From Paraclostridium tenue (GTDB lineage: Bacteria > Bacillota > Clostridia > Peptostreptococcales > Peptostreptococcaceae), in assembly GCF_039521565.1 (NCBI RefSeq), contig NZ_BAAACP010000012.1, positions 1-64,000 on the forward strand: a stretch of DNA of 64,000 bases, read 5' to 3'. How positions within the stretch are numbered: the first letter of the stretch is position 1; each line of letters begins with the position of its first letter. Shown piece by piece: positions 9,425-18,793 of the stretch. A program made the position numbers and the translations under genes. The notes beneath the pieces are model-generated. The model worked only from the letters and a program-made list of their open reading frames with translations. It searched no databases and was not told where the DNA came from.

Positions 9425-10753
9425 TTACCCTTTTAAATCTAATATAATTTTATTTACCTTTTCTTTAAAGTCTTCATTGTTTTCTATATCTTTAGCTATC
9501 TTATCATGGGCATGAATAACAGTTGTATGATCTCTTCCGCCAAATTCTTCTCCTATTTTAGGTAAAGATAAGTCCGTAAGTTCACGAGATAAATACATTG
9601 CTACCTGTCTTGGATAAGAAATGGATCTTGTTCTTTTTTTAGAATTAAAATCTTCCATTTTAACCGAAAAAACAGAAGATACTTTTTCTTTTATTCTGTT
9701 TACAGTTATTTCTTCATGTTTAGAAGTTGTTATTATATCTTTTAAAGCTTCAGATGCTAATTCAAAAGATATGGTTCTATTAGTAAGTGAACTATATGCA
9801 ACAACTCGTGTAAGCGCACCTTCTAGTTCTCTTATATTTGATTTTATATTTTTTGCTATGTAAACTGTAACTTCATTAGGAACATCTATATTTTCCATTT
9901 GGGCTTTCTTTCTAAGTATAGCCATTCTAGTTTCAAAATCAGGAGCTTGAATATCAGTTATAAGACCCATTTCAAATCTTGAGCGAAGTCTATCTTCTAA
10001 AGTAGGTATTTCTTTAGGTGGTCTATCGCTAGAAATAATTATTTGCTTATTAGCTTCGTGTAATGAATTGAATGTATGGAAGAACTCTTCTTGAGTTCTT
10101 TCTTTTCCTGCTATAAATTGAATGTCATCTATTAAAAGAACGTCTACATTTCTATATTTGTTTCTAAATTCTTCATTTCTATCATCTTTAATAGAGTTTA
10201 TAAGCTCATTTGTAAACTTTTCAGATGATACATAAACTACTTTTGGGTCTTTTTTTTGCTCCATTATATGATGACCTATTGCATGCATAAGATGTGTTTT
10301 TCCAAGTCCAACTCCACCATATAAAAATAATGGATTATAAGCTCTAGCTGGAGCTTCTGCTACAGCAACACAAGCAGCATGTGCAAAACGATTACTATTT
10401 CCAATAACAAATGTGTCAAAAGTATATTTAGGATTTAGATTAGGATAGTTCTTTTTAGATTTATTATCTTCTTCTATATTGTGGTCTTTATCTAAACCTT
10501 TAACTTCATTTTCACTTAGGACAAATTGAATATTATATTTTTTTAAAGAAAGCTGATTTACAGAACTTTCAATTAGATTTAGATATCTATCTTCTAATAT
10601 TCCTTTTGTGAAGTCATTTGGAACTAATAGTATTAGTGTATTTGATTGTATTTGTAATGGCTTAATTTGTTTGAAAAAGGCATTAAAACTAGGGGGTGAT
10701 AATTCACCTTTTATAAGTTGTAATGTCTTATCCCATAAAGAAACTATATCCAT
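9425..10753 (-). CDS. dnaA: Chromosomal replication initiator DnaA
   Basis: AAA+ initiator that binds DnaA boxes and melts the origin. The 442-residue protein has N-terminal domain I, a low-complexity linker (about residues 85-108), the AAA+ core with Walker A GGVGLGKT (146-153) and Walker B VLLIDDIQF, and the C-terminal DNA-binding domain with the signature GGRDHTTVIHAHDKI. It is flanked on both sides by DnaA boxes. Its upstream region carries several boxes, so autoregulation is likely. Confidence 0.97.
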   Translation of the reverse strand: MDIVSLWDKTLQLIKGELSPPSFNAFFKQIKPLQIQSNTLILLVPNDFTKGILEDRYLNLIESSVNQLSLKKYNIQFVLSENEVKGLDKDHNIEEDNKSKKNYPNLNPKYTFDTFVIGNSNRFAHAACVAVAEAPARAYNPLFLYGGVGLGKTHLMHAIGHHIMEQKKDPKVVYVSSEKFTNELINSIKDDRNEEFRNKYRNVDVLLIDDIQFIAGKERTQEEFFHTFNSLHEANKQIIISSDRPPKEIPTLEDRLRSRFEMGLITDIQAPDFETRMAILRKKAQMENIDVPNEVTVYIAKNIKSNIRELEGALTRVVAYSSLTNRTISFELASEALKDIITTSKHEEITVNRIKEKVSSVFSVKMEDFNSKKRTRSISYPRQVAMYLSRELTDLSLPKIGEEFGGRDHTTVIHAHDKIAKDIENNEDFKEKVNKIILDLKG

Positions 10754-11160
10754 AATTTAAAACCTCCGAACGAAATAATTAACATTTTCCACAAAGTTAT
10801 TAACAAAATTTATAATTTATTTAAAAAATCATTTTTATGCAAAAAAAATATGGATAAATATGTGGATAAACTGTAAAAAATAAAAAAGACCTAATAATTT
10901 ATAGAAAATATAAACAATATGTATATAAAGTTATAAATAATATCAATAATAATAAAAATATAGGTTATAACAAAAGTATTATCTTTTACATTAAAAGTTA
11001 TGCACATTTTTATCCACAACTTGTGAATAAATTTAATATGTTAATAATTTTTATGAACATTATCAACAAGTATATTTATAATATCAGAATATATGTCAAA
11101 CTTCAATGATTTATATACAATTTATCCACAAAATTAACGGTTTGTTGATAAAAAAGTCAA
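10754..11160. other. Replication origin oriC, upstream part
   Basis: Gene-free, strongly AT-rich segment upstream of dnaA. Perfect DnaA boxes lie at 10861-10869, 11010-11018 and 11122-11130. Near matches lie at 10785-10793 (TTTTCCACA), 10849-10857 (TATGGATAA), 10998-11006 (TTATGCACA), 11022-11030 (TGTGAATAA) and 11060-11068 (TTATCAACA). The stretch 10880-10975 is almost only A and T and is a candidate unwinding element. Transcription diverges from here: dnaA leftward, rpmH rightward. Confidence 0.88.
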
Positions 11161-11217
11161 CAAAATTAACTTAGCCGCAATCCTCAAAAAGGTTGCTAAA
11201 ACTACGTCAAAAATACG

Positions 11218-11246
11218 TTGACAATCAGCTTAAAAGGATTTATAAT
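11218..11246 (+). promoter_or_regulatory. Promoter of the rpmH-rnpA operon
   Basis: Perfect -35 TTGACA (11218-11223) and -10 TATAAT (11241-11246) separated by 17 bases, about 80 bases upstream of rpmH. Consensus quality fits a strongly expressed ribosomal-protein gene. Confidence 0.85.
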
Positions 11247-11326
11247 TGTACGTGTTATGCTTACTTTGAGGGTAAAGTTATTATTTTTATAAACGGAAAA
11301 AACAATCTTGAAAGGCGGTGCAAAAA

Positions 11327-11461
11327 ATGAAAAGAACTTATCAGCCAAAGAAAAGACAAAGAAAGAAAGAGCATGGATTTAGAAAGAGAATGAAAACTTC
11401 TAATGGAAAAAATGTTCTAAAAAGAAGAAGAGCTAAAGGAAGAAAGAGATTAACTCATTAA
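11327..11461 (+). CDS. rpmH: 50S ribosomal protein L34
   Basis: A 44-residue, very basic protein starting MKRTYQPKKRQRKKEHGFRK and ending GRKRLTH, which is the complete length and pattern of L34 in the large ribosomal subunit. A ribosome binding site (AAAGGCGGTG) lies 8 bases upstream. It is first in the rpmH-rnpA-yidD-yidC-jag set next to oriC, an arrangement conserved across bacteria. Confidence 0.96.
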   Translation: MKRTYQPKKRQRKKEHGFRKRMKTSNGKNVLKRRRAKGRKRLTH

Positions 11462-11469
11462 TTTTAAAA

Positions 11470-11496
11470 AAAGGCTGCTGAAAAGTAGCCTTTTTG
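11470..11496 (+). terminator. Terminator or attenuator after rpmH
   Basis: Stem AGGCTGCT / AGTAGCCT (one G-T pair) with a GAAA loop, then TTTTTGT. It lies between rpmH and rnpA and probably lowers rnpA expression relative to rpmH. Confidence 0.75.
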
Positions 11497-11541
11497 TGTA
11501 AAAAATTATAAATTTAAAGCTGTGTTTTAGGAGGATTTAGT

Positions 11542-11892
11542 ATGGATTTCAAGAATACTAAAGGTATAAAAAAAGACTCTGATTTTAGAAAAGTATACAA
11601 ACACGGCAAATCTTTTGCAAATAAATACTTAGTAATGTATATATTGGATAATAAATCAGACTTTAATAGAGTAGGATTTTCTGTTTCTAAGAAGGTAGGT
11701 AAAGCCAATATTAGAAATAAAGTAAAAAGAAGAATAAGAGAAAGTTTTAGGTTAAATTGTGATCAAAGTATAAAAAGTGGATATGATCTAGTATTTATAG
11801 CTAGAATATCTAGTAAAGATGCTGAGTATAGTGATATAGAGAAGTCAATTAAAAGTTTAGTAAAAAAAGCTAAGCTTAATAATGAGGGTTAG
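11542..11892 (+). CDS. rnpA: Ribonuclease P protein component
   Basis: Protein subunit of RNase P, which assists the RNA subunit in maturing tRNA 5' ends. The 116-residue protein has the family pattern: N-terminal KDSDFRKVYKHGKSF, central FSVSKKVGKANIRNKVKRRIRE (the RNR motif that contacts RNA) and a basic C-terminus. It lies downstream of rpmH with a GGAGGA ribosome binding site. Confidence 0.95.
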   Translation: MDFKNTKGIKKDSDFRKVYKHGKSFANKYLVMYILDNKSDFNRVGFSVSKKVGKANIRNKVKRRIRESFRLNCDQSIKSGYDLVFIARISSKDAEYSDIEKSIKSLVKKAKLNNEG

Positions 11893-11910
11893 AAGATATG
11901 GGGGATTAAA

Positions 11911-12162
11911 TTGAATCAATTATATAACTTACTAAAGAATATAAATGTTTATGCAACAAAGATTTGTATATATATAGTAAGGTTTTATCAAAAATACATA
12001 TCTCCTTTAAAAGGACCTACTTGTAGGTTTTATCCTACTTGCTCTCAGTATGCAATAGAAGCTTTAAAAAAATATGGGGCACTAAAAGGGTCTTATTTAG
12101 CTATAAGAAGGATATTAAAGTGTCACCCTTTCCATCCTGGAGGATATGATCCTCTAAAATAA
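11911..12162 (+). CDS. yidD: Membrane protein insertion efficiency factor YidD
   Basis: Small 83-residue protein with the conserved YQKYISPLKG core, the cysteine motif CRFYPTCSQY and the C-terminal HPFHPGGYDP. YidD assists membrane protein insertion beside YidC. Start is TTG at 11911 preceded by a GGGGGA ribosome binding site; an N-terminal amphipathic or hydrophobic stretch is likely membrane-bound. It is between rnpA and yidC, the universal position. Confidence 0.93.
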   Translation: MNQLYNLLKNINVYATKICIYIVRFYQKYISPLKGPTCRFYPTCSQYAIEALKKYGALKGSYLAIRRILKCHPFHPGGYDPLK

Positions 12163-12198
12163 TTTTAAGTGAAAAAGACACTTTGGGAGGTACTAAAA

Positions 12199-12906
12199 TT
12201 GAATTTAATTAGTAACTTATTAGGACAAGTTCTTAAATTTATATTAGAATTTGTGACTAACTATGGTTTAGCGATAGTATTATTTACTGTATTTGTAAAA
12301 ATATTATTATTACCACTAACAATAAAGCAAACAAAATCTATGAAGGCTATGCAAGATATACAGCCAAAGATAAAAGAAATACAAGAAAAGTATAAGAGTA
12401 AACCAGAAAAACAAAATCAAGAGATAATGAAAGTATATCAAGAAGCTAAAATAAATCCAATGGCAGGATGTTTACCATTATTAATACAATTTCCTATATT
12501 AATAGGTCTTTATAATGTATTAAGAAATCCAGTTACATATGGAGTTTTTGCTAGTAATGCTGCACAAAAAGCTGCAGATACAGGGTTTTTATGGATGCCA
12601 TCTTTATCATCACCAGATAAAACATTAATAATAGCTATTTTAGCTGGTGCAACAACATTAATAACACAAATGTTAACTATACCAAAAGACCAACAACAAG
12701 GGTCTATGAAATTTATGACATATTTTATGTCAGCTATGATGGTTTGGTGGGGTATAAGTTTCCCAGCTGGTCTTGCATTATACTGGACTGTAAGTAACTT
12801 ATTCCAATTAGCTCAATACTACTTAATAATGAATCCATTAAAAGCTAAGCTTGCTAATTCTGGGGAGGGTGTAGTAGATGAAACAAAGCCTAGAAATAAA
12901 AAGTAA
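12199..12906 (+). CDS. yidC: Membrane protein insertase YidC/SpoIIIJ
   Basis: Oxa1/YidC-family insertase that integrates proteins into the membrane; SpoIIIJ-type members also serve sporulation. I place the start at TTG 12199, 8 bases after GGGAGG, rather than at an in-frame GTG at 12169 that lacks a site; this gives 235 residues. Transmembrane segments are near residues 15-35, 95-115, 145-165 and 175-215, with the conserved charged hairpin after the first. The 3' end overlaps jag. Confidence 0.94.
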   Translation: MNLISNLLGQVLKFILEFVTNYGLAIVLFTVFVKILLLPLTIKQTKSMKAMQDIQPKIKEIQEKYKSKPEKQNQEIMKVYQEAKINPMAGCLPLLIQFPILIGLYNVLRNPVTYGVFASNAAQKAADTGFLWMPSLSSPDKTLIIAILAGATTLITQMLTIPKDQQQGSMKFMTYFMSAMMVWWGISFPAGLALYWTVSNLFQLAQYYLIMNPLKAKLANSGEGVVDETKPRNKK

Positions 12907-13573
12907 AAATATTGATGATGCAATATCAAAAGCTTTAGGACAGTTTAGCGTAAGTAGAGAAGACATTGAAGTAGAAGTTATTAAAGAACCAACAAAAGGA
13001 TTCCTAGGATTAATAGGAAGTAAAGATGGTATATACAAAATAACTATTAAGAAAAAAGAAGAAGTTATAAAAGAAGTGGATATTAACACTGATATTAAAA
13101 TTGAAACAAAACAAGATCTAACAGATATCGATGTAGCTAAAGGTTTTATATTAAATATAATAAATAACCTAAATATAGATGCACAGATAGATATTAGACA
13201 AGAGAAAAACGTTATAAAGGTTAATATAACAGGAAAAGATGCAGCTTGCTTAATTGGAAGAAGAGGGGAAACTTTAGATTCTATACAATTTTTAGCAGGA
13301 CTAGCATTAAATAAAGCAAATAAAGATTCACATTGTAAAATTCTTATTGATATAGAAAACTATAGATCAAAGAGAGAAGATTCTTTAATAAGATATGCAA
13401 ATAAGGTAGCTAGAGAAGTAGCTAAGACTAGAAAAACTAAGAAGCTAGATTATATGAATCCATATGAGAGAAGAATAATTCACTCAACACTACAAAATGA
13501 TAAGTTTGTAAAAACTTATAGTGAAGGTGTAGATCCATATAGAAGGCTTGTAATAGAATATAAAAAGCAATAA
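12878..13573 (+). CDS. jag: RNA-binding protein Jag (KhpB)
   Basis: RNA-binding protein of the SpoIIIJ-associated family. The 231 residues have an N-terminal Jag domain (EIKSKNIDDAISKALGQF and EVIKEPTKGFLGLIG), a KH domain (IGRRGETLDSIQFLAGLA) and a C-terminal R3H domain (MNPYERRIIHSTLQ). The start overlaps the yidC end by 29 bases and has a GGGGAGGG site, implying coupling. KhpB proteins act with KhpA in RNA regulation and envelope control. Confidence 0.93.
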   Translation: MKQSLEIKSKNIDDAISKALGQFSVSREDIEVEVIKEPTKGFLGLIGSKDGIYKITIKKKEEVIKEVDINTDIKIETKQDLTDIDVAKGFILNIINNLNIDAQIDIRQEKNVIKVNITGKDAACLIGRRGETLDSIQFLAGLALNKANKDSHCKILIDIENYRSKREDSLIRYANKVAREVAKTRKTKKLDYMNPYERRIIHSTLQNDKFVKTYSEGVDPYRRLVIEYKKQ

Positions 13574-13579
13574 TAAAAA

Positions 13580-13612
13580 CAAACCTCCTAATATATAGGG
13601 GGTTTTATTTTT
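13580..13612 (+). terminator. Terminator after jag
   Basis: Stem AAACCTCCTA / TAGGGGGTTT followed by TTATTTTT. It closes the rpmH-to-jag operon. The remaining gap to mnmE is AT-rich with no other feature that I can identify. Confidence 0.75.
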
Positions 13613-13803
13613 GAAAAATATTATATATAATAGTTAGATTGAGGAAATAATTTAAAATATATAAGAATAATTAGAATACATGGTATTATATTAAGAGGGT
13701 TTATATAAAATTTTAGTTATGTATTATTACAAAATAAACTTTAAAATGATAAAATAATACCTTAAGGTTTATGAATAAAATATAGGATAAAGAGGTGATA
13801 GGT

Positions 13804-15183
13804 TTGTTTATAGACGATACTATAGCTGCAATAGCAACAGCTCCTGGTGAAGGTGGAATCGGAATAATAAGAATAAGTGGAGAAAAGTCACTTCAAGTAG
13901 CAAATTGCATATTTAAGTCAATGTCAGGAAAAAAGATAGAAGATTATAATAAAAGAACTTTAATATATGGACATATATTAGATGGAGAAAAGATAATAGA
14001 TGAAGTTTTAGTAGCTTATATGAAAGGACCAAATTCATATACTGCTGAAGATGTAATAGAAATAAACTGTCACGGTGGATTTATTTCTGTAAAAAAGATA
14101 TTGGAATTAATTTTATCTAAAGATGTTAGATTAGCGGAACAAGGTGAGTTTACTAAGAGAGCTTTCTTAAATGGAAGAATAGATTTAGCTCAAGCTGAAG
14201 CAATAATTGATGTTATAAATGCAAAAACAGATATGGCACATACAGTAGCTCAATCACAATTAGAAGGGTCTTTATCTAAAAAAATTAAGGATTTAAGACA
14301 TAATATAACAGAGATGCTAGCTCATATAACTGTTTCTATAGATTTTCCAGATGAGGATGTTGAGCATATAACTTACAATACTTTAAAAGAAAAATCACTA
14401 GAATTACAAAAAGAGATAAATAAATTATATGATACTGCTGAAAGTGGAAAAATTCTTAGAGATGGGCTAAAAACTGTAATAGTTGGTAAGCCAAATGTTG
14501 GTAAGTCATCATTATTAAATGCTGTACTAGGAGAAAATAGAGCTATCGTAACAGATATACCAGGTACAACTAGAGATGTAATAGAAGAATTTGTAAATAT
14601 AAAAGGTATACCTTTAAAAATAGTTGATACAGCTGGAATAAGAGAAACAGAAGATGTTGTTGAAAAAATTGGTGTTGAGAAATCAAGAGAATTTTTTAAT
14701 TCAGCAGATTTATCAATAGTAGTTTTAGACTCTTCAAGAAAATTAGAATCAGAAGATATAGAAATTTTAGAATCTGTTCAACCTAATAAAACTATAGTTT
14801 TATTAAATAAAACTGATTTAGATCAAGTTATAGATATAGAAAAAGTAAAAGAATATATAGACGAGGAAAATATAATAAATATATCAGCATTACAACATGA
14901 AGGTATAGAGAGGATACATGATAAAATAGAGGATATGGTATTTGCTGGATCAATTAAAAATTCATCAGATTTAGTAGTAACAAACTCTAGACATAAAGAT
15001 GCACTTTATAAAGCAAAGCAATCTATAGCTGATGCTATAATGGCTATTGAATCATATATGCCACTAGATTTTATTGAAGTGGATTTTAAAAATATATGGG
15101 ATTATCTAGGATATATAAATGGAGATACGGTAACAGAGGATTTATTAGATACAATATTTAGTAACTTCTGTATAGGAAAATAA
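13804..15183 (+). CDS. mnmE: tRNA modification GTPase MnmE
   Basis: GTPase that, with MnmG, installs the aminomethyl group at wobble uridine 34 of several tRNAs. About 459 residues: N-terminal folate-binding domain (DTIAAIATAPGEGGIGIIRIS), helical domain, inserted G domain with G1 GKPNVGKSSL, G3 DTAGIR and G4 NKTD, and the C-terminal CIGK motif whose Cys is catalytic. I prefer TTG 13804 as start because the upstream in-frame GTG (13795) is inside the AGAGGTGA ribosome binding site. Confidence 0.95.
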   Translation: MFIDDTIAAIATAPGEGGIGIIRISGEKSLQVANCIFKSMSGKKIEDYNKRTLIYGHILDGEKIIDEVLVAYMKGPNSYTAEDVIEINCHGGFISVKKILELILSKDVRLAEQGEFTKRAFLNGRIDLAQAEAIIDVINAKTDMAHTVAQSQLEGSLSKKIKDLRHNITEMLAHITVSIDFPDEDVEHITYNTLKEKSLELQKEINKLYDTAESGKILRDGLKTVIVGKPNVGKSSLLNAVLGENRAIVTDIPGTTRDVIEEFVNIKGIPLKIVDTAGIRETEDVVEKIGVEKSREFFNSADLSIVVLDSSRKLESEDIEILESVQPNKTIVLLNKTDLDQVIDIEKVKEYIDEENIINISALQHEGIERIHDKIEDMVFAGSIKNSSDLVVTNSRHKDALYKAKQSIADAIMAIESYMPLDFIEVDFKNIWDYLGYINGDTVTEDLLDTIFSNFCIGK

Positions 15184-15191
15184 TCATATAA

Positions 15192-15207
15192 TGTTTTTCG
15201 TGAAACA
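15192..15207. promoter_or_regulatory. Candidate parS site between mnmE and mnmG
   Basis: The sequence TGTTTTTCGTGAAACA matches the parS consensus TGTTNCACGTGAAACA at 14 of 16 positions. Its reverse complement, TGTTTCACGAAAAACA, differs by one base from a second site at 62037-62052. Both lie near oriC in a genome carrying soj-spo0J, consistent with ParB loading sites. Confidence 0.55.
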
Positions 15208-15234
15208 TTAGTGTTTATCATGAAAGGAGAACAT

Positions 15235-17130
15235 ATGTTAAATTTTGATGCAGGAAATTATGACGTAATAGTAGTTGGAGCAGGACATGCAGGATGTGAA
15301 GCTGCATTAGCTACAGCAAGAATGGGACATAAAACATTAATTATAACACTTTCTTTAGATTCTATAGCACTATTACCATGCAATCCTTCTATAGGGGGAA
15401 CTGGTAAAGGTCAATTAGTTAAGGAAATAGATGCCCTAGGTGGACAAATGGGTATAAATATAGACAAAACATTTATACAAAGTCGAATGTTAAATACAGC
15501 AAAAGGACCTGCTGTACATTCTCTTAGAGCTCAAGCAGATAAAGGTAGATATCATGAAGAAATGAAAAAAACTTTAGAAGATGAGCCGAATTTAGATATA
15601 GCGATGGATGAAGTTGTAGATATATTAAGTGAGGGAAATGTTGTTAAGGGTGTTATAACAAAATTAGGATGTATATATCATGCTAAAGCTGTAATATTAG
15701 CGACAGGAGTATACTTAAACTCTAAAATATATATGGGAGAAGTTTCATTTAATGAAGGACCTAATGCACTTGGATACAGTAGGTATTTAACTGATAAACT
15801 TGTTGATTTAGGATTAAGAATGAGAAGATTTAAAACAGGAACTCCTGCTAGAATACACAGAGATAGTATAGATTTCTCTGTTATGGAAATTCAAGAGGGA
15901 GATAAGCGTGTGACTCCATTCTCATTCTTAAATGATGAGTTATCTAGAAAACAAGAACCATGTTATTTAACAAGAACAAACATAAATACTCATGAAATAA
16001 TAAAAGAAAATTTAGGTAGATCACCTATGTATGCAGGACAAATAGATAGTACAGGAGCTAGATATTGTCCATCTATTGAAGATAAAATAGTAAGATTTAG
16101 TGATAAAGATTCACATCAAATATTTATCGAGCCAGAAGGTGAAAGTACTAAAGAAATGTATATTCAAGGTATATCAACAAGTTTACCTTATGAAGTACAA
16201 ATTCAAATGTATAAGAGTGTAAAGGGTCTTGAAAATGCTAAAATAATGAGACCAGCTTATGCTATAGAGTATGATTGTATAGATCCAACACAATTAAAAA
16301 TAACTCTAGAAATAAAAGGTGTAGAAAACTTATTTAGTGCAGGACAATTCAATGGAACATCAGGTTATGAAGAGGCAGCTTCTCAAGGATTAATAGCAGG
16401 GATAAATGCAGCATTAAAGATACAAGGAAAAGAACCATTTGTTTTAGATAGATCAGAAGCTTATATAGGTGTTTTAATAGATGACTTAGTTACAAAAGGA
16501 ACTAACGAACCATATAGAATGATGACATCTAGATGTGAATACAGATTATATTTAAGACAAGATAATGCAGATATGAGACTTACTCAAAAAGGTTATGAAA
16601 TGGGTCTTGTAGATGAAGATAGATACAAAAAATATTTAGAGAAAAAAGAACTTATAGAAAAAGAATTAGAGAGATTAAAAACTGAAAGAATTACTCCTAA
16701 AGATATAAATCATTTACTAGAAGAAAAAGGAGCTTCTCCTATAAAAGTGGGATATTCTCTATATGAATTCTTAAAAAGACCTGAAGTTGACTATGAAATG
16801 ATAGAAGCTGCAGGTAAAGGAGCTGGAGAAGATATTCCATACGCTATAAAAGAACAATGCGTAATTATGACTAAATATGAAGGTTATATAGATAAACAGT
16901 TAAAGCAAATAGATCAGTTTAAAAAACTAGAAAATAAAAAGTTAAGTGAAGACTTAAATTACTCATCTATAGATGGATTAAGAATAGAAGCTAGACAAAA
17001 ACTGGATGCAATAAAACCTATATCAATAGGACAAGCGTCTCGTATATCTGGAGTATCACCAGCTGACATATCAGTTTTACTTATCTATCTTGAGCAACAA
17101 AGAAGAGGTAGAGGTGAAAGAAATGAATAA
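15235..17130 (+). CDS. mnmG: tRNA uridine-34 modification enzyme MnmG
   Basis: FAD-dependent partner of MnmE in wobble-uridine modification. The N-terminal Rossmann motif DVIVVGAGHAGCEAALA is followed by the family signature NPSIGGTGKGQLVKEIDALGG, and the C-terminal helical domain ends in SGVSPADISVLLIYLEQ. I choose ATG 15235 (AAGGAGA ribosome binding site), giving 631 residues; the 8-codon upstream extension has no site of its own. Operon with mnmE and rsmG. Confidence 0.95.
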   Translation: MLNFDAGNYDVIVVGAGHAGCEAALATARMGHKTLIITLSLDSIALLPCNPSIGGTGKGQLVKEIDALGGQMGINIDKTFIQSRMLNTAKGPAVHSLRAQADKGRYHEEMKKTLEDEPNLDIAMDEVVDILSEGNVVKGVITKLGCIYHAKAVILATGVYLNSKIYMGEVSFNEGPNALGYSRYLTDKLVDLGLRMRRFKTGTPARIHRDSIDFSVMEIQEGDKRVTPFSFLNDELSRKQEPCYLTRTNINTHEIIKENLGRSPMYAGQIDSTGARYCPSIEDKIVRFSDKDSHQIFIEPEGESTKEMYIQGISTSLPYEVQIQMYKSVKGLENAKIMRPAYAIEYDCIDPTQLKITLEIKGVENLFSAGQFNGTSGYEEAASQGLIAGINAALKIQGKEPFVLDRSEAYIGVLIDDLVTKGTNEPYRMMTSRCEYRLYLRQDNADMRLTQKGYEMGLVDEDRYKKYLEKKELIEKELERLKTERITPKDINHLLEEKGASPIKVGYSLYEFLKRPEVDYEMIEAAGKGAGEDIPYAIKEQCVIMTKYEGYIDKQLKQIDQFKKLENKKLSEDLNYSSIDGLRIEARQKLDAIKPISIGQASRISGVSPADISVLLIYLEQQRRGRGERNE

Positions 17131-17842
17131 TGCTGAAATACTAAAAAGTGGTATCGAAGAATTAGGAATTAACTGCAAGGATGAAACTATAGAAAAGTTT
17201 AAGATATATAGAGATATATTAGTTGAATGGAACCAAAAGATGAATTTAACTGGAATAGAGGATGAAAAAGAAGTGTATATAAAACACTTCTTAGACTCTG
17301 TTGCAGCAGTTAAAAATGGATATATAAAAGATGGAATGTCTATAATTGACGTTGGTACTGGAGCAGGATTTCCAGGGTTACCATTAAGAATTTGCTTAGA
17401 AAATACTAAAGTCACACTTTTAGACTCTTTAAATAAAAGAATAAACTTTTTAGATGAAGTATGTAAAAATATAAAAATTGATAATGTAGAATTAATACAT
17501 GGAAGAGCAGAAGACTTTGGTAAGGATGAAAATTATAGAGAGCAATATGACATAGCTACAGCTAGAGCAGTTGCTGGATTACCTATTTTAATGGAATTTT
17601 GTGTACCTTTTATAAAAGTAGGTGGATATTTTGTATGCTTAAAAGGTCCAAATGCAGATACAGAATTAGAAGAATCTAAAAAAGCTATGGAAGTATTAGG
17701 ACTAGAGTTTGTAGAAAAAATAGATGTTAAACTTCCTGATACAGATTTAAATCATAACATAGTTGTTTTCAAAAAAGTAAATAGTACGCCAGCAAAATAT
17801 CCAAGAAAAGCTGGAAAACCAGTAAAAAGCCCAATAAAGTAG
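17123..17842 (+). CDS. rsmG: 16S rRNA 7-methylguanosine methyltransferase RsmG
   Basis: SAM-dependent methyltransferase that modifies G527 (E. coli numbering) of 16S rRNA. The 239-residue protein has the SAM motif IDVGTGAGFPGLPL and the downstream ARAVAGLPILMEF and KGPN segments. The start at ATG 17123 follows GAGGTGA and overlaps the mnmG stop by 8 bases; an in-frame TTG 33 bases earlier lacks a site. A lysine/proline-rich tail extends the C-terminus. Confidence 0.94.
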   Translation: MNNAEILKSGIEELGINCKDETIEKFKIYRDILVEWNQKMNLTGIEDEKEVYIKHFLDSVAAVKNGYIKDGMSIIDVGTGAGFPGLPLRICLENTKVTLLDSLNKRINFLDEVCKNIKIDNVELIHGRAEDFGKDENYREQYDIATARAVAGLPILMEFCVPFIKVGGYFVCLKGPNADTELEESKKAMEVLGLEFVEKIDVKLPDTDLNHNIVVFKKVNSTPAKYPRKAGKPVKSPIK

Positions 17843-18001
17843 AATAGAAGTGCATTATTTCCAAAGAAATATTTTAAAATATAGAGCAAAAAAAATATTT
17901 TAGAAGGAATATGTAACTAAATGCAGAAATATTATACACATAAGTAACTGAGGTAATTTCGTGTTTTAAATATATTTAGTTTTGGATGAGAGAGGGATGT
18001 T

Positions 18002-18793
18002 ATGGAAGATAAAAGAGTTATGGAGATACCTATAAATAATATAGTTCCAAATCCATACCAACCAAGAAGAGTATTTTCACAATCAGCATTAGAAGAATTA
18101 AGTGAATCTATAAAGGTATATGGTATTTTACAGCCTATAACTGTTAGGAGTAAAAGTAACGATGAATATGAACTAGTAGCAGGAGAAAGAAGACTTAGAG
18201 CATCTAAGTTGGCTGGACTAGAAACTATTCCTGCTATAATAAATAATATGTCTGATGAATCTTCAGCTGTATTAGCACTATTAGAGAACCTACAAAGAGA
18301 AGATTTGAATTTTATAGAGGAAGCTATGGGCTATGAAAATTTAATAAAAGAACATTGCTTCACGCAACAACAACTTGCACAAAAACTAGGAAAAAATCAA
18401 TCTACAATAGCTAATAAAATTAGAATACTAAGATTACCAACAGATATAAAAATAAAGTTAGTAGAAAATAGCTTAACAGAAAGACATGCTAGAGCTTTAT
18501 TAAAATTACCAGATGAAGAAATGATGAGAGAAGTTTTAGATAAGGTAATAAAATCAGACTTAAATGTTAAGAAAACAGAAAAGCTAATAGCAGATATACT
18601 AGAAGATCTTAAACAACCTAAAGGTAGTGAAGATAAAAAGCAAACTGTCAAAGGAATAATGGGAATGAGAATTTACCTAAACACTATAAAACAAGCTTAT
18701 GAGGCTATAACTAATACAGGGTTAGAGGCTAAGTATAAAGAAGTTGATAAAGGTGACCATATTGAGGTTGTTGTAAAGATTCCTAAAAAATAA
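18002..18793 (+). CDS. noc: ParB-like nucleoid occlusion protein Noc
   Basis: The 263-residue ParB-family protein has the N-terminal CTPase/ParB box (PNPYQPRRVF, then LVAGERRLRASKLAGL and ALLENLQREDLNFIEEA), a central helix-turn-helix (QQQLAQKLGKNQSTIANKIRILRLP) and a C-terminal dimerisation domain. Position between rsmG and soj, separate from the true spo0J, is where Firmicutes keep Noc, which blocks division over the nucleoid. It lacks a clear membrane-binding helix at its N-terminus by eye, so function as occlusion factor is partly by synteny. Confidence 0.85.
   Translation: MEDKRVMEIPINNIVPNPYQPRRVFSQSALEELSESIKVYGILQPITVRSKSNDEYELVAGERRLRASKLAGLETIPAIINNMSDESSAVLALLENLQREDLNFIEEAMGYENLIKEHCFTQQQLAQKLGKNQSTIANKIRILRLPTDIKIKLVENSLTERHARALLKLPDEEMMREVLDKVIKSDLNVKKTEKLIADILEDLKQPKGSEDKKQTVKGIMGMRIYLNTIKQAYEAITNTGLEAKYKEVDKGDHIEVVVKIPKK

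Noticed and set aside
12169..12198. GTG 12169 as the yidC start
   Set aside because: The only ribosome binding site (GGGAGG) lies after it and fits TTG 12199.
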